Shown: positions 1 through 9,790 of the stretch, piece after piece
Position numbering within the stretch: the stretch's first letter is position 1
Layout of the letters: each line of letters begins with the position of its first letter
Origin: Bryopsis sp. KO-2023
Taxonomy: Eukaryota > Chlorophyta > Ulvophyceae > Bryopsidales > Bryopsidaceae
Reading direction: 5' to 3'
DNA: 64,000 bases
Assembly: GCA_030272585.1 (NCBI GenBank)
Contig: BSYQ01000012.1
Span: 1,612,001-1,676,000, forward strand
Translations under genes and position numbers: made by a program
The notes under the pieces: model-generated
Seen by the model: only the letters and a program-made list of their open reading frames with translations
Database searches by the model: none
Told to the model about the DNA's origin: nothing

Positions 1-1600
1 AAATAAAGATTGAGGAAGATTGCAAGAAGAATTGTCCTTGTCATAAGTGTTGCGACAGGGGTGACATTTGGATCAAACCAATACATTCATTATGTCAAAA
101 ACATGCAAATACAAAACGTGGATGGTTATGCCCCCTGAAGGGGAGTTGATTTACATAAAGCCCCCTGACGGGGAAGTAATGACTTGCGGTATTCGCGATT
201 TTGATTTTTTTTTATTATGTTTTTAATGTGACGTATGTTTAACATGGATAAGTGTGGCGTTTTTTGCTACATTGAAACGTGGATATCGTCGAAGGCGTTG
301 GTTTTGGAGCTTTTTAATGAGTGTCAATGGTGTTTCTTTTGGTGGTGTTAATGTCGGTGACCGCCGCATGAAAGAAAAAACGTTTGAAAATCTCAAACAA
401 AATTAAAATCCCACAACCAAGCATTTCGGCTAGTGGTCAAGCCGAACATACGTCGCCCATTAAGAAACGTGTGAAAACCTCGAACGTGATAAGCATATGA
501 TATTTTGTCTAACAAATAAAACCAAGCGTATAAACTAACCATATACAATAAGAATAGGTGGTAAAGTAGCCTATTTCGGTCAACACCTTCATGAAAGGAA
601 GTTTAACTTCTAAGCATACCAAGTTGGTATTTGTAGTGAATCGCCAAACAGCAGCCCTGAACCAGGAGATCTGACTGTAGGCTGGCGAGCTGGCAGCTCA
701 GTACGTTTTGAGATCTGACCTGACACAGTGAAGGGTCCACAGGGTCAGCTCAGTATCAGTAGCTGTCTGATCAAGGGATCAGGTCTTGTTAGAGGCGCTG
801 CAGCGGGGTATTTGGGCAGCGCCTCTAGGGTAATTGGAACCTTGTTTTTGAGCGCTTTGCACCTTGGTCTCCTTTTGTTTCCCCTTCAGCCCGGCTGGCA
901 GACTTGCAGAGTCGCAGCTGATGCATTGGTTTCGGAGCAGGACTTGTGGCAAGATCACAAGCGACATTGGAAGGTTTCTGGGAAGAAGCAAAGAGTTCTG
1001 GTGAAACTGCAGTCACAGTATCAGGCGCAGAGTTCAGGCGCAGGTTTCACAGAGTTGATCAGGGCGCAGTCTAGTGCTGAGTGCAGGCACAGTTGATGCA
1101 GCTTTCACACAGATTTGTGTAGACGCAGTGCTGCACAGAGGTCGTTTTGTACGCAAGGTTGTAGTAGAGTTTTCAGGCGTTGCCTAGCACAGAACGTTGT
1201 CAGGCGCAGGTTTTGCGCAGCAGTAAGGGGCACAGTTCAATGCGGGCACAGACGCAGATTTGCGCAGCCTTGAGTAGTAGAGTTTGCGAGTCGCAGTTTT
1301 TGCGCAGCGGAACTAGGTTTGGCAGTTCATGAGCATTGTGGGTTCAGGTTTTATAGTTGTCAGCTTCGAGGAAGAGGAAGTGTCATCTGACGGGTTTCCT
1401 AGTGAGAACCAGCCGCAGGGTACCTGGATATATTCTGTTTCTTGTAGGAGTCCGAACTGCCCTCGGTTGTTAGAGTGGCTTGAGAGGGAAAGGATAAGGA
1501 CTAGCAGCCTGTAAAAGAGATCCTCTGACCCTGATTGTTATATGAGTTTTGGTAGACCTGTAGCAGTGAAAAGTAGTTGAAGTGAGGCGGAATCAGACGA
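1..1600. other. Region without a recognisable gene
   Basis: No coding region can be supported here. At 132-143 and 162-173 there are two short hairpins with CCCC/GGGG stems and tetraloops TGAA and TGAC. From about 1018 to 1310 the hexamer GCGCAG and close variants (GGCACAG, GACGCAG) recur many times. A short open frame at 1329-1514 is rich in Glu and contains CRSPNCP, which resembles CFDPECP in the next frame downstream, so both may belong to one decayed element. Confidence 0.3.
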
Positions 1601-1607
1601 AGAGATT

Positions 1608-2012
1608 GTGATACAGTGTGAGGCGGAGTTTCTAGGGCTGCCACCTGACTTGTTTGCTTTCTCAGGGGATTGGGTTCCAGCCCCTTTCAGGTTACCAAGA
1701 CCTGTGCAGATTTTGGGTCCAGTGAGGCACCCACTGGCAGTGATTGCACCGCCTCCTCTTAGGGCACCTTCTCACGGCCACAGGAAGGCAGAACGCATTG
1801 GGAATATTGTCAGATACTACGACTGTTTTGATCCTGAGTGCCCTATCTACAGATCGCAGAGAGCTGCACAAGAAAGACGTGAGCAGGACGATCTGAGGAA
1901 CAGAAGGAATGTCAGGCGGAGAGGAGCAGATGGGGGTACCAGCCCCAGACCCTTTCGATTTGCAGGCGACGAGGCAGATGGAGTCGTAGCCATTGCAGTA
2001 TTAAACCACTGA
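1608..2012 (+). CDS. Hypothetical 134-aa reading frame, possible retroelement accessory relic
   Basis: I do not recognise this protein. The frame has a Pro-rich middle, a CFDPECP motif near residues 73-79 and then a strongly charged Arg/Glu segment (about residues 84-110). The upstream frame in the same area contains a similar CRSPNCP motif, so the stretch could encode a protein with two Cys-Pro motifs separated by a frame change. It lies just before clear retroelement debris, which is the only contextual hint. There is no good start context, and the assigned start is not ATG. It may well be non-coding. Confidence 0.25.
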   Translation: MIQCEAEFLGLPPDLFAFSGDWVPAPFRLPRPVQILGPVRHPLAVIAPPPLRAPSHGHRKAERIGNIVRYYDCFDPECPIYRSQRAAQERREQDDLRNRRNVRRRGADGGTSPRPFRFAGDEADGVVAIAVLNH

Positions 2013-2079
2013 TTTCACCAACGCCCCGTCCAAAGACCCGAAGCTCTGAAAAATACCGTGTTTACGAGGTGGTATAACG

Positions 2080-2790
2080 TTGATAGTTAAAGAATGCGAT
2101 TGTCACTCCCAAATATTGGTTGCGGAGCCAGGTAAGAGACTTCTTAGCTCTCTTTCAATTCAATGTGTGAAGAGGAAACGACAGGCCATAGGGGCACTCG
2201 AGAGCCAGGAGATTGAGATCAAATCAGCTACACTTGAGCGGCTGCGTATGGTGATTCACGTTGCGGCCGGCATTAACAACACAAGGGTCGAGTCCGGAAA
2301 GCGATTCTACAATGCCAAAAAATAAAGATGCACGCATTAAGGCGTAGTAGGTTGAGCTCATGCAATTTACTATGGCCTGTCAAGAACATTATGAACTTTG
2401 CGCAAGAGCAAACTTTTTGGAGACATGATGAAACAGGATAAGCCCAATTTTGTTGCCGCCTATCAATGTTGAAGACGAGCGGATTCACTGATATGTTGAT
2501 GGCCAGAGTAAAAGAATGGGAAGAGAAATAGATTCGAAGAACCCTAAGACTCTCGACAAAGCAATCAGAGTGGTATAAAGAAAGGGTGGAGTCTAGGAAA
2601 CTAGACAAAAATGCAAGACGAATGTGATACAAGTCGACCACGTCGCTACAAGGAAGAAGCCGACGCAACAGAACTGAACAAGTGAAACCTAAGAAGGTTC
2701 ACGGAACAAGGCAAATTCCGGTCACAACTTAAAATGCTTCAAATGTCAAAGAAAGGGGCACTAGGCGAGGGATTGCCTTGCTAACAAATG
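2080..2790 (+). pseudogene. Decayed gag remnant with zinc knuckle
   Basis: At 2735-2776 one frame reads CFKCQRKGH, stop, ARDC. This is the CX2CX4HX4C zinc knuckle of retroelement Gag, which binds the element RNA. The codon after the His is TAG, so the motif is broken by a nonsense codon. Upstream (2080-2700) the frames carry charged helical text such as KRFYNAKK and many stops, as expected for an old gag. The knuckle spacing is exact and it lies ahead of protease and RT fossils on the same strand, so the identity is fairly secure, but the borders are not. Confidence 0.6.
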
Positions 2791-3130
2791 AATAGGTTAC
2801 AAGAGCCGAGTTTCTGGTGATGTCAACATGACGAGGATATGAGTCATCATGATGATGTGGGTGTGAGTCATCATGACATAAGATTATATTAAGAGTATCA
2901 TGTATTACAATGGATTACTGGGTAGGTGGTGAGAAGCTAGGACAGGGATTATATGTAGGAGAACTTTCTATTCCTTTCTTCTTTTATTGTTCTTATCTTA
3001 TCCTCTCTTGTAAGTTCTTGACACACCTAACAAGAACCAAAGTACACCGCCAAAGTGGGAACCAAAGTGTGTTTTTACACATGTTAACATCAACTAGATT
3101 ATCAATGGTGCAAACAACAAAAGAAAAATT

Positions 3131-3952
3131 TTATATGGGGGAAAAATAATCATATTAGTTGGTGATCCGTTTCAATTGTCTGCAATTTGTCGTCATAAAA
3201 ATTGCAATGCAACGGATTGTAGCTGCCAGATTAAGAGTTTGCCGATTTATAAGGAAGCTACTCGTTATGAGTTAACAACCAATATGCGTTTCAAAGATTG
3301 TCTCGAAATGGAGGACCTTATGGGTAGACTTAGATATGAGAATTTTGAAGATAGTGATATTGAAAAGATTAACGAAAAAGAAATTAGGTTAGAAGAAGCG
3401 ATCAGTATACCGGGTGTTTGCTTTATAGCGTGGAATAATGACAATGTGGTTTTATACAATTCGATACCAGTGGATGAACAATACGAAGAAAGCAAGGAAT
3501 ATGATAGTGTAGATCGAATTCAAGTGAAGAATAAACATGTAGCCATCCCTCGAGAATTAGCGAATCGATACAAGTGTTTTATGCGGGACAAATGTCGATT
3601 ATTAGAAAAAATAGTCCTAGCGATTGGAATGCCGGTTCTGTTTACGGAAAATATTAACATTCCAATGGGTGTTACAAACGGCTCTACAGCTACAGTTTTG
3701 GCTTTACACGATGATTACATTGATACCAAAATCGTGTCTAATGGAGAGAAAAAAAGAATGATGAGAAGATCTTGGACTAGATTGTTTGGCCGTTTTTATA
3801 AGGTCATTAGAAAACAATTCCCACTTAGGCCGGCTTTAGCTTTGACATGCTACAAGGCAGAAGGTAAAACATTTGAAAATCTGATAGTCATAGATCCGAC
3901 AAACTTTCCGACCGTTAGAGCAATTTGGTACACGTCGTTATCTAGGGTTTGA
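3131..3952 (+). pseudogene. Pif1-like SF1 DNA helicase, C-terminal fragment
   Basis: The frame reads in order GGKIIILVGDPFQLSAICR (motif III region, before and across 3176), LTTNMRF (motif IV region), IGMPVLFTENI...GVTNGSTATV, ALTCYKAEGKTFENLIVID (motif V) and WYTSLSRV (motif VI). These are the Pif1/RecD-type helicase blocks. The N-terminal part with the Walker A motif is not found upstream. The frame ends at a TGA at 3950-3952, and the same frame continues after it with MFKNLCILKRV, which resembles the usual continuation of motif VI, so the stop looks like a lesion. Such genes occur in hosts, Helitrons, Polinton-like elements and large DNA viruses. The composition is more AT-rich than the flanks, consistent with an inserted element. 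The substrate would be DNA, but the fragment is unlikely to be active. Confidence 0.75.
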
Positions 3953-4950
3953 ATGTTCAAAAACTTGTGTATACTGAAAAGAGTGAATAAGGAACATATG
4001 GGACTTACGTGAGGTGTTTGTATGTATTGGAAAAAAACAAGTTTGTAATATTATTGTGGTGGTTGAAAACCAGACGAGTGAAGCGATATTACCTGATTCA
4101 ACGAAACATGTTTCGAATATTGTTTGCGGGCCAGAGAGCCACGCGGCGACTCTCTTAAGGTGGCCGAATGCCTGAACATCGCTGGTCTGGAAGGTAATAA
4201 AAAGCCAGGTGATCAATACTAGGTATCTAGCCTTGTGGCGTAAGAAACGTCGAAGAAAAATAATAAGCCTAGAATATTGAAAACAAAGGAACATCATCTT
4301 TTCAACTGATAGGGATAGATTAGTTAATTTGACTGAAGTCGAAAACTACACAAACAAGCTGATTATAATAAAAAGCTCAATGTTGGGAGAAGGATGAAAA
4401 GTGCTAGATTGTGGGGCAACTGACTCTTCGATCAAGTCATTCAGAAGGAATGTCCATGGGAACTTTTTTCACGCATGATTACGAATCAATGTGGTATCAT
4501 TCGAACTTTTATGGTTATATTTTATTCAAAGGTTAGCTTAGCTTATGTGGGCAAAGTTGACCTATATGTCGTACAGATACTAAATGCTCGGAAGAGACCT
4601 TCTTGATAGGTCATATTAAGAGTTAGATCTTGGATGATGGATTGAGTAAGATAGACTCGAGTGCAAGAGAACTGATCATCTTTTTAGGTTTAAAAAGAAA
4701 GGGTACGAGGGAAGGAGACCCACATTGAGGTCTCCTGGTTTGGGACTGAAGATGTGAAGTGAAGGATCATCCAAGAAACCCCGAGGAGGGGGAAGAATAC
4801 CTGGGAGGAGTCAAGGAGTTCTCACGACTCTTAAGGGAGAAGCAGGTAGAAGGAATGCTAACAATCACCAGGTTCTCCAAAGGTAGAGGGGACGGAACGG
4901 AATCTGGTTAGTAAACGAAAGGTCAAAGGTTCGAGCCCAAGAAGGGAAAA
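3953..4950. other. Stretch without a supportable gene
   Basis: Apart from a short continuation of the helicase frame (3953-4010) I see only short frames with frequent stops. It separates the helicase fragment from the accessory-ORF relic. Confidence 0.5.
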
Positions 4951-5247
4951 ATGGTGAATGCAGCTTAGGCAGCAGCACTCGCGCATATCATTGCCGTCTT
5001 GTTGGAACTGCTAGTCGATATGGAGGAGTATGAGAGCGAGATGCTCGAAAGGCTGGCTCGAAGAGAGTTTCAAGTGGATTCCACACAGGGACACCGACTC
5101 ACGTTACGACCTGACTTGGCGTTGCATGCCCCTACTCCGTCGAATGCACAGATCAATCCCTTGTTGCGTGTCTCACAAGTGAAAAGGCGGTTGAAGAAAT
5201 CTTCGCTTTCGCCTTTTCTTGTGTTGTTCGGGAGGTCTCGCATGTAA
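4951..5247 (+). pseudogene. Relic of the unknown retrotransposon ORF also found at 20,034
   Basis: Starting at ATG 4951 the frame reads MVNAA, stop, AAALAHIIAVLLELLVDMEE and continues with a charged helix ending REFQVD. The intact element at 20,034 encodes MDATQTAAFAHIVAVLIALI and then VEMEEFEEELRQRLLQGEF. The two match in order over about 40 residues (AHI-AVL, then MEE, E-L, R-L, EF). The later part (to 5247) does not match clearly. The in-frame TAG at 4966 shows decay. This is the best evidence in the window that the 169-aa ORF of the intact element is a real, older protein of this element family. Confidence 0.65.
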
Positions 5248-5894
5248 CCACCAACCACGTCGCCTTAACATATTTGGTCACCTCCACAGAAGGAGTGCTG
5301 CCACAGAACTGGGACTGTGGCAGCAGTGCAGTATAGATTGTGGTGAAGGAGCAGTTCTGCCACAGCACGGTGTTTTTTATAACGATTTGTCAAGGTTTCT
5401 AAGGGCAGTTGGGTAGTAATTAGACCGTCCATTTGTTAGGTTCAATAAGGGTTAGTAAGGGTTATTATAGGTCAAAGAGGTAGCTAGGTTGTAGCTGAAG
5501 TCCATTGGGGCTAAAGCTACAGTTTTTGTATTTATAAAGCACCTCTGAACATATTCGATGTAAAACTCTTTTTGCTTGAGTTTTTGTTCAAGTCTCCTTT
5601 CCGACCTTTGCACACTATCCCGTTCACTCACGAGCCTTTAGGCTCTTTTCCGTTCTCCCCACGATCAGTCCCTCCGCAGGGGTGACCTATTGGGGAGAGA
5701 CGACGTATTTGGTGGTTACACCCGCACCCTGTTGAGGGGGAGGAACGTGAGGTACCCGAAACTGAATCCCTTCCATGTGTGTCTCATTCAGGTGAGCTAA
5801 AAAGCTTGTTGAATGAATATGAGGACAGATTTGCGGATGAGTTGGCTGAATGTCCACGCGCTCGTGAAGAGGATGAGGCGATTGATCTTATCCC

Positions 5895-6395
5895 TAGCAG
5901 TTCTTCCATAGCAGTTTTGCCACAGGCTAGGAGTAGCATTTTCGCTTCAGGAGTGACTGGACTGATCCTCCCTAGGGGTTTATGGTTTATGAGACGACTT
6001 GGGCTAGTCAGGCGGATCAGATGGGTTTTGATAGCCTAGAAGGTCCCACTCAGAGATAGGATCAATGGGACAGGTGATAGTCCTGCTGCAACCTACTTAA
6101 GTAGGTTGTAGTGGAGGTTTTAAACACTCTCTCCCTTTTTTTTCTTCCACGTGGGGATTCCTCCTCTCCTTTGAAATTACCTTTAGGACATGTAAAGAAC
6201 TTCCTCCGGACAAGTGTGGCCCCGTGTTTGCTCGTGTGTTCATAAGTGTTTCAGCCTCAAGGGGTTTTCCCCGTTTTACCTCAGTTCAGCCCACCAAGTG
6301 GAGGACTGCAACCGTTACTCCGGCGGCGGGTGTGCCAAGTTCGAGGAAGGGGACGAAATTTGAGGTTACAGCCGCCTCGTAACGACTATAAGTGG
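5895..6395 (+). repeat. Diverged direct repeat, copy 1
   Basis: This stretch matches 7020-7505 in the same orientation. Shared landmarks include AGGAGTGACTGGACTGAT, GAGACGACTTGGG, AGATGGGTTT, TGGATCAATGGGACAGG-type text, CAACCTACTTAAG and ACTGCAACCGTT-CTCCGGCGG. The copies differ by many substitutions and small indels, so they are old. In one frame the distal part reads DCNRYSGGGCAKFEEGDEI, matching DCNRSSGGRCAKFVRGAEIY in copy 2, so a Cys-containing protein segment may once have been encoded. Confidence 0.65.
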
Positions 6396-7019
6396 GCAGA
6401 AACTTGGGTTAGTACCGATCGAGTTCTCCTATCACGCAATGCACCCAGTCGCCGTTTCCGAAAACACCATGGAGACCAACACACACACACCTCCACGGTC
6501 GTCAAGTCACAGGAAGAGATAAACGTCTGGGAAGGATTGTCCGAAACAAGGAGTTTTGAGAGGGAACCACCAAGGCACCCACCTCACAAGCCGACAATGA
6601 CACTGCGCCCAGGGCTGGATGAAGGAAGAAGAGTTGCACAGGGGCCTTCATAATTGATGAGGAATTTAAACGCGGGGAGAAAGGTTTGGGATGATCGAAC
6701 GTAGAAGTGGTGGAGAGAAGAAGTTTTGGACTATATCCGAAGGCAGAGGGAGGAGGCGGTCAGTAGACACGAGGAGATGAAAATCTGTTGGACTCGGAGG
6801 CGCATGAGAGGTACCAGAAGGAGTTGGAGGCGATTGACTGCAGGGCTGCCGAGATGGAGTTCAGCATGGAAGGAGGTCAAAGAGAAGATACACCAGAAGC
6901 TAGGTGTAACCCCAAATTTTGGACACCAAAAAACGTTTTTGGCACACCTTCTAGAGCACAAGTGTTGGAGAAGGGACTACTCAGAGTTGTATTATCGGTC
7001 TGATCAGGGGTGTTAGTGA
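6396..7019 (+). other. Possible decayed coiled-coil coding segment between the direct repeats
   Basis: Frames around 6726-6905 read LDYIRRQREEAVSRHEEMK and, in another frame, SEAHERYQKELEAIDCRAAE. Both are heptad-like, charged helical text separated by a frame change. This resembles in style, though not in alignable sequence, the coiled-coil ORFs at the 3' end of the intact retrotransposon. I regard it as probable retroelement debris. Confidence 0.3.
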
Positions 7020-7505
7020 TTTGAGGGCAGTTCTGCCATGAGAGTTTTGCCAAAAGCGAGGAGTAGCAGTTTCGCTACAGGAGTGACTGGACTGATCTCC
7101 CCTGGGGGGTTTTGTTTCATGAGACGACTTGGGATAGTCAAGGGGATCAGATGGGTTTGACAGCTTAGAAGGTCCTACTCAGAGATTGGATCAATGGGAC
7201 AGGCGACATGCTTGCTACAACCTACTTAAGGGACTGTAGTGGAGGTTTGTTCGTTCTTCTTCCACCACGAGGGGTTCCTCTTCTTCTATGAAAGATCTTT
7301 TTGGGCATGTAAGGACTTCTTGTGAAACAAGTGCGGACCAGTGTTTCTCGTGTGTGCATAAGCGCCTCAATCTCAAGAGGTTGTCCCCGTTTACCTCAGT
7401 CCATCCCACCAGAGGGGGACTGCAACCGTTCCTCCGGCGGCCGGTGTGCCAAGTTTGTGAGAGGGGCCGAAATTTATTGTTACAACCAGGAGGAACACAA
7501 CTCGG
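7020..7505 (+). repeat. Diverged direct repeat, copy 2
   Basis: Partner of 5895-6395. The frame at 7322-7618 stays open for 98 codons and contains GDCNRSSGGRCAKFVRGAEI followed by YCYN, with Cys spacing reminiscent of a small zinc-binding segment, but I cannot assign it to a family. Confidence 0.6.
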
Positions 7506-7619
7506 GCCGATGCATGGAGGCACTACTTCTGAGAACACTTGCACCGGGCGGAGCAGTACGTGACCTTTGCGATCAAGGCAAGGGATGTGGTAGAGATGCG
7601 TTGAACAAGGGCGTGTAGC

Positions 7620-8640
7620 ATGCCACCAGAGCAAGCTCATGCGCTTTACCTCCAGGATATGGCGAGGCAACGAGAAGAGGAGCCAGAGGTAGCGAAGCTT
7701 AACTTGGGAGATCTGCCGTCGCGGGACCTTTTTATTAAGGCCAACCAAGCAACGCATGCTCTGTTGATACCTCGGAGACATGCAGCTTTGTCTTGGCCAG
7801 GTGAAAGAAATAAAACCAAGGAAACAGTTGCAGAAAGGACGAAGAAATGAAGGATCCCGATATCTTCAGGAACCGACCGTCGCAGGATATCAAGCAATCC
7901 TAAGCTTACGTACACTATCAAGAGATTTATAAGCAAAATTAAGGAGTTGAAAAGTGCGAGGTTTGGGAGTCGCAAGAGCAACTCAATAGATTGCTATCTT
8001 ATAAAACCTAAAAAAGCAAAAAGCAAGAACCTCAATTTTATCAAATATGAAATCAGGGGCAAGATTGATTGAGTTTCCGCCTACCTACAGAGAATTATGT
8101 GCAAAGATATAAGTTGAAAAATTGGGTTTGGATTCTTGTTGGTGTAATAAATCGATTTCACTCCTTAATGACTCGGGGTGTGCATAGACGAGAAGTGCAA
8201 CAACATCCGGATTGAGGAAGGGAACTTTGAATATCTTTTTTCCGCTTATGGTTTCGCACATTTGTCCTCTGATAGTGTTTTGGGATTGCCTTGGTTAGTT
8301 TTCTAACGATCTATTGATCGATTTTGCACCAATCACGGACAGAACATCCAACAAGGAGGCGGTTTTGTAGCACAGTGAATGTAACAAGTTAGGTGACAAT
8401 ACCAGTCGTACAACGACCCACCGACTACTTAGAGATGGTGGAAAAAAGTTCTTATCCTTGCTCACAAAAAGATATTCCGACACAATGAAAAGCGGGCAAA
8501 TACCAAAGACAATCTAAAGACCTGTTACGGTCACACAAGCGCTACAAGACCGCATTCCGAACACGCCGTTGGCACTACGAGTCCCTCGTTTGTCTATTCG
8601 GAATGTTCAATTGTCCCGCTCATTTTCAAACAATGGTGCA
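7620..8640 (+). pseudogene. Decayed gypsy-type protease region and an RT motif fossil
   Basis: At 8167-8184 the frame reads NDSGCA followed by a stop, resembling the D-[ST]-G active-site loop of retroviral-type proteases. At 8271-8297 it reads DSVLGLPWL, the usual ILG-x-P/D-WL block near the end of gypsy proteases. At 8597-8641 FGMFNCPAHFQTMVQ matches RT motif B (PFG-x-x-N-x-PA-x-FQ). A more open frame at 7620-7850 (MPPEQAHALYLQDMARQREE...) may be the tail of gag. Stops and frame changes are frequent, so nothing here is functional. Confidence 0.5.
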
Positions 8641-8954
8641 GAGCTTGGCTTCTAGGAGGAAATTTTGGACCACTTTGTGAAGGTTTTCATTGTTGTGAAA
8701 CTCGGAAGGAGGAAAGGCCCCCATACCAATTTTTACAGTTTCCAAAAAAGGAAAGGTGTATTTTTGAGGTAGAAATTGCAGACCCTCAAAATTTCGGACT
8801 ACGTTGTTCTTAGCGAGAAGACATAATAGACCAATTGGACCTATTTCCAGATGCACCCGCCTGAACTTCCACCAATGTAGGACAAACATACTACCAAAAA
8901 ATACCCACTGGCGACCACCCATCAATACGTTAGAACCCATATCGTTTTGGCCCC

Positions 8955-9790
8955 GCGGAGAATGAAGTGGTGAAGCAAAAAGTGGCAATAATGCTCGCTG
9001 ATGGCATCATTCGGCCATCAAGTTCTGCTTGGGCATCGCGATAGTACTTGTTTCTACACCGGATAGTATTGTACGTTTTTGCGTGGACTACAAAAAACTC
9101 GACAAGATTGCTCAAGATTGATGACGCTTCGAACCAATTCACCAGTTCGAAATACTTCACAGCCTTGGACCTCCGCTCGCGATACTGGCAAGGGAATGAG
9201 TATGATTGCCGACAAGAAGACCAAAATATCACCCAAGATATTTAGAAGGGACGCTCCATAGCATAAGCTGCGATCGTAACAAAGAGGGGATTATCTATGG
9301 CTTCACATTGAGGATCGGTTTGTTGTCATGCCGTTGGGACTTCGCAATGCTCCGGCTACGTTTCAGCAAGTCATGAAGAAAGTGTTGGGACCACATTTGT
9401 GGAAAGTTGTTACAACCGTCCTATAGCACTCAAAACGCCCGGGGAATAAAGGGGTGATACGACATTGTGATACACGAAGCAACATGGGAGGAGCACCAAC
9501 GACGGCGGAAAGTGTTGACCCGACTCACAAATGTACGATTTCGGTTTCGCCAGATTCTTGTATCTTGGACATATTGTGGGGAAGAACCAAATCCGAATGA
9601 ACCATGGAAAGGTTCCAGGGCATGGCATCGTATTATTGACGTTTTTTGCATGTCTCCACAAAGATCGCATCACCACTTATGCCTTACTTCAGAAGAATGC
9701 TTCCGACAACAAGACTTCTCAATATTGGACTAACATTCTTGGACTGATGATAAGTTTTATACGAGATCAGGAGATAATTACTAGATAGTT
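8955..9790 (+). pseudogene. Decayed Ty3/gypsy reverse transcriptase
   Basis: Successive frames give EVVKQKVAIMLADGIIRPSS (8961 on), FCVDYKKLDKIAQD (about 9076-9120), SSKYFTALDLRSRYWQ (about 9146-9195), VVMPLGLRNAPATFQQVM (about 9312-9380) and FLYLGHIVGKNQIRMNHGKV (about 9553-9612). These are the fingers, motif A, motif B and thumb blocks of a Ty3/gypsy RT in the right order. The catalytic YxDD block is not recognisable and there are several stops and frame shifts. A second motif-B fossil lies upstream at 8597, so parts of two elements may be mixed here. Confidence 0.7.

Noticed and set aside
3950-3952. In-frame TGA in the helicase read as a sense codon
   Set aside because: All intact genes in the window use TGA or TAA as normal stops, and the helicase is truncated anyway, so decay is the simpler explanation.
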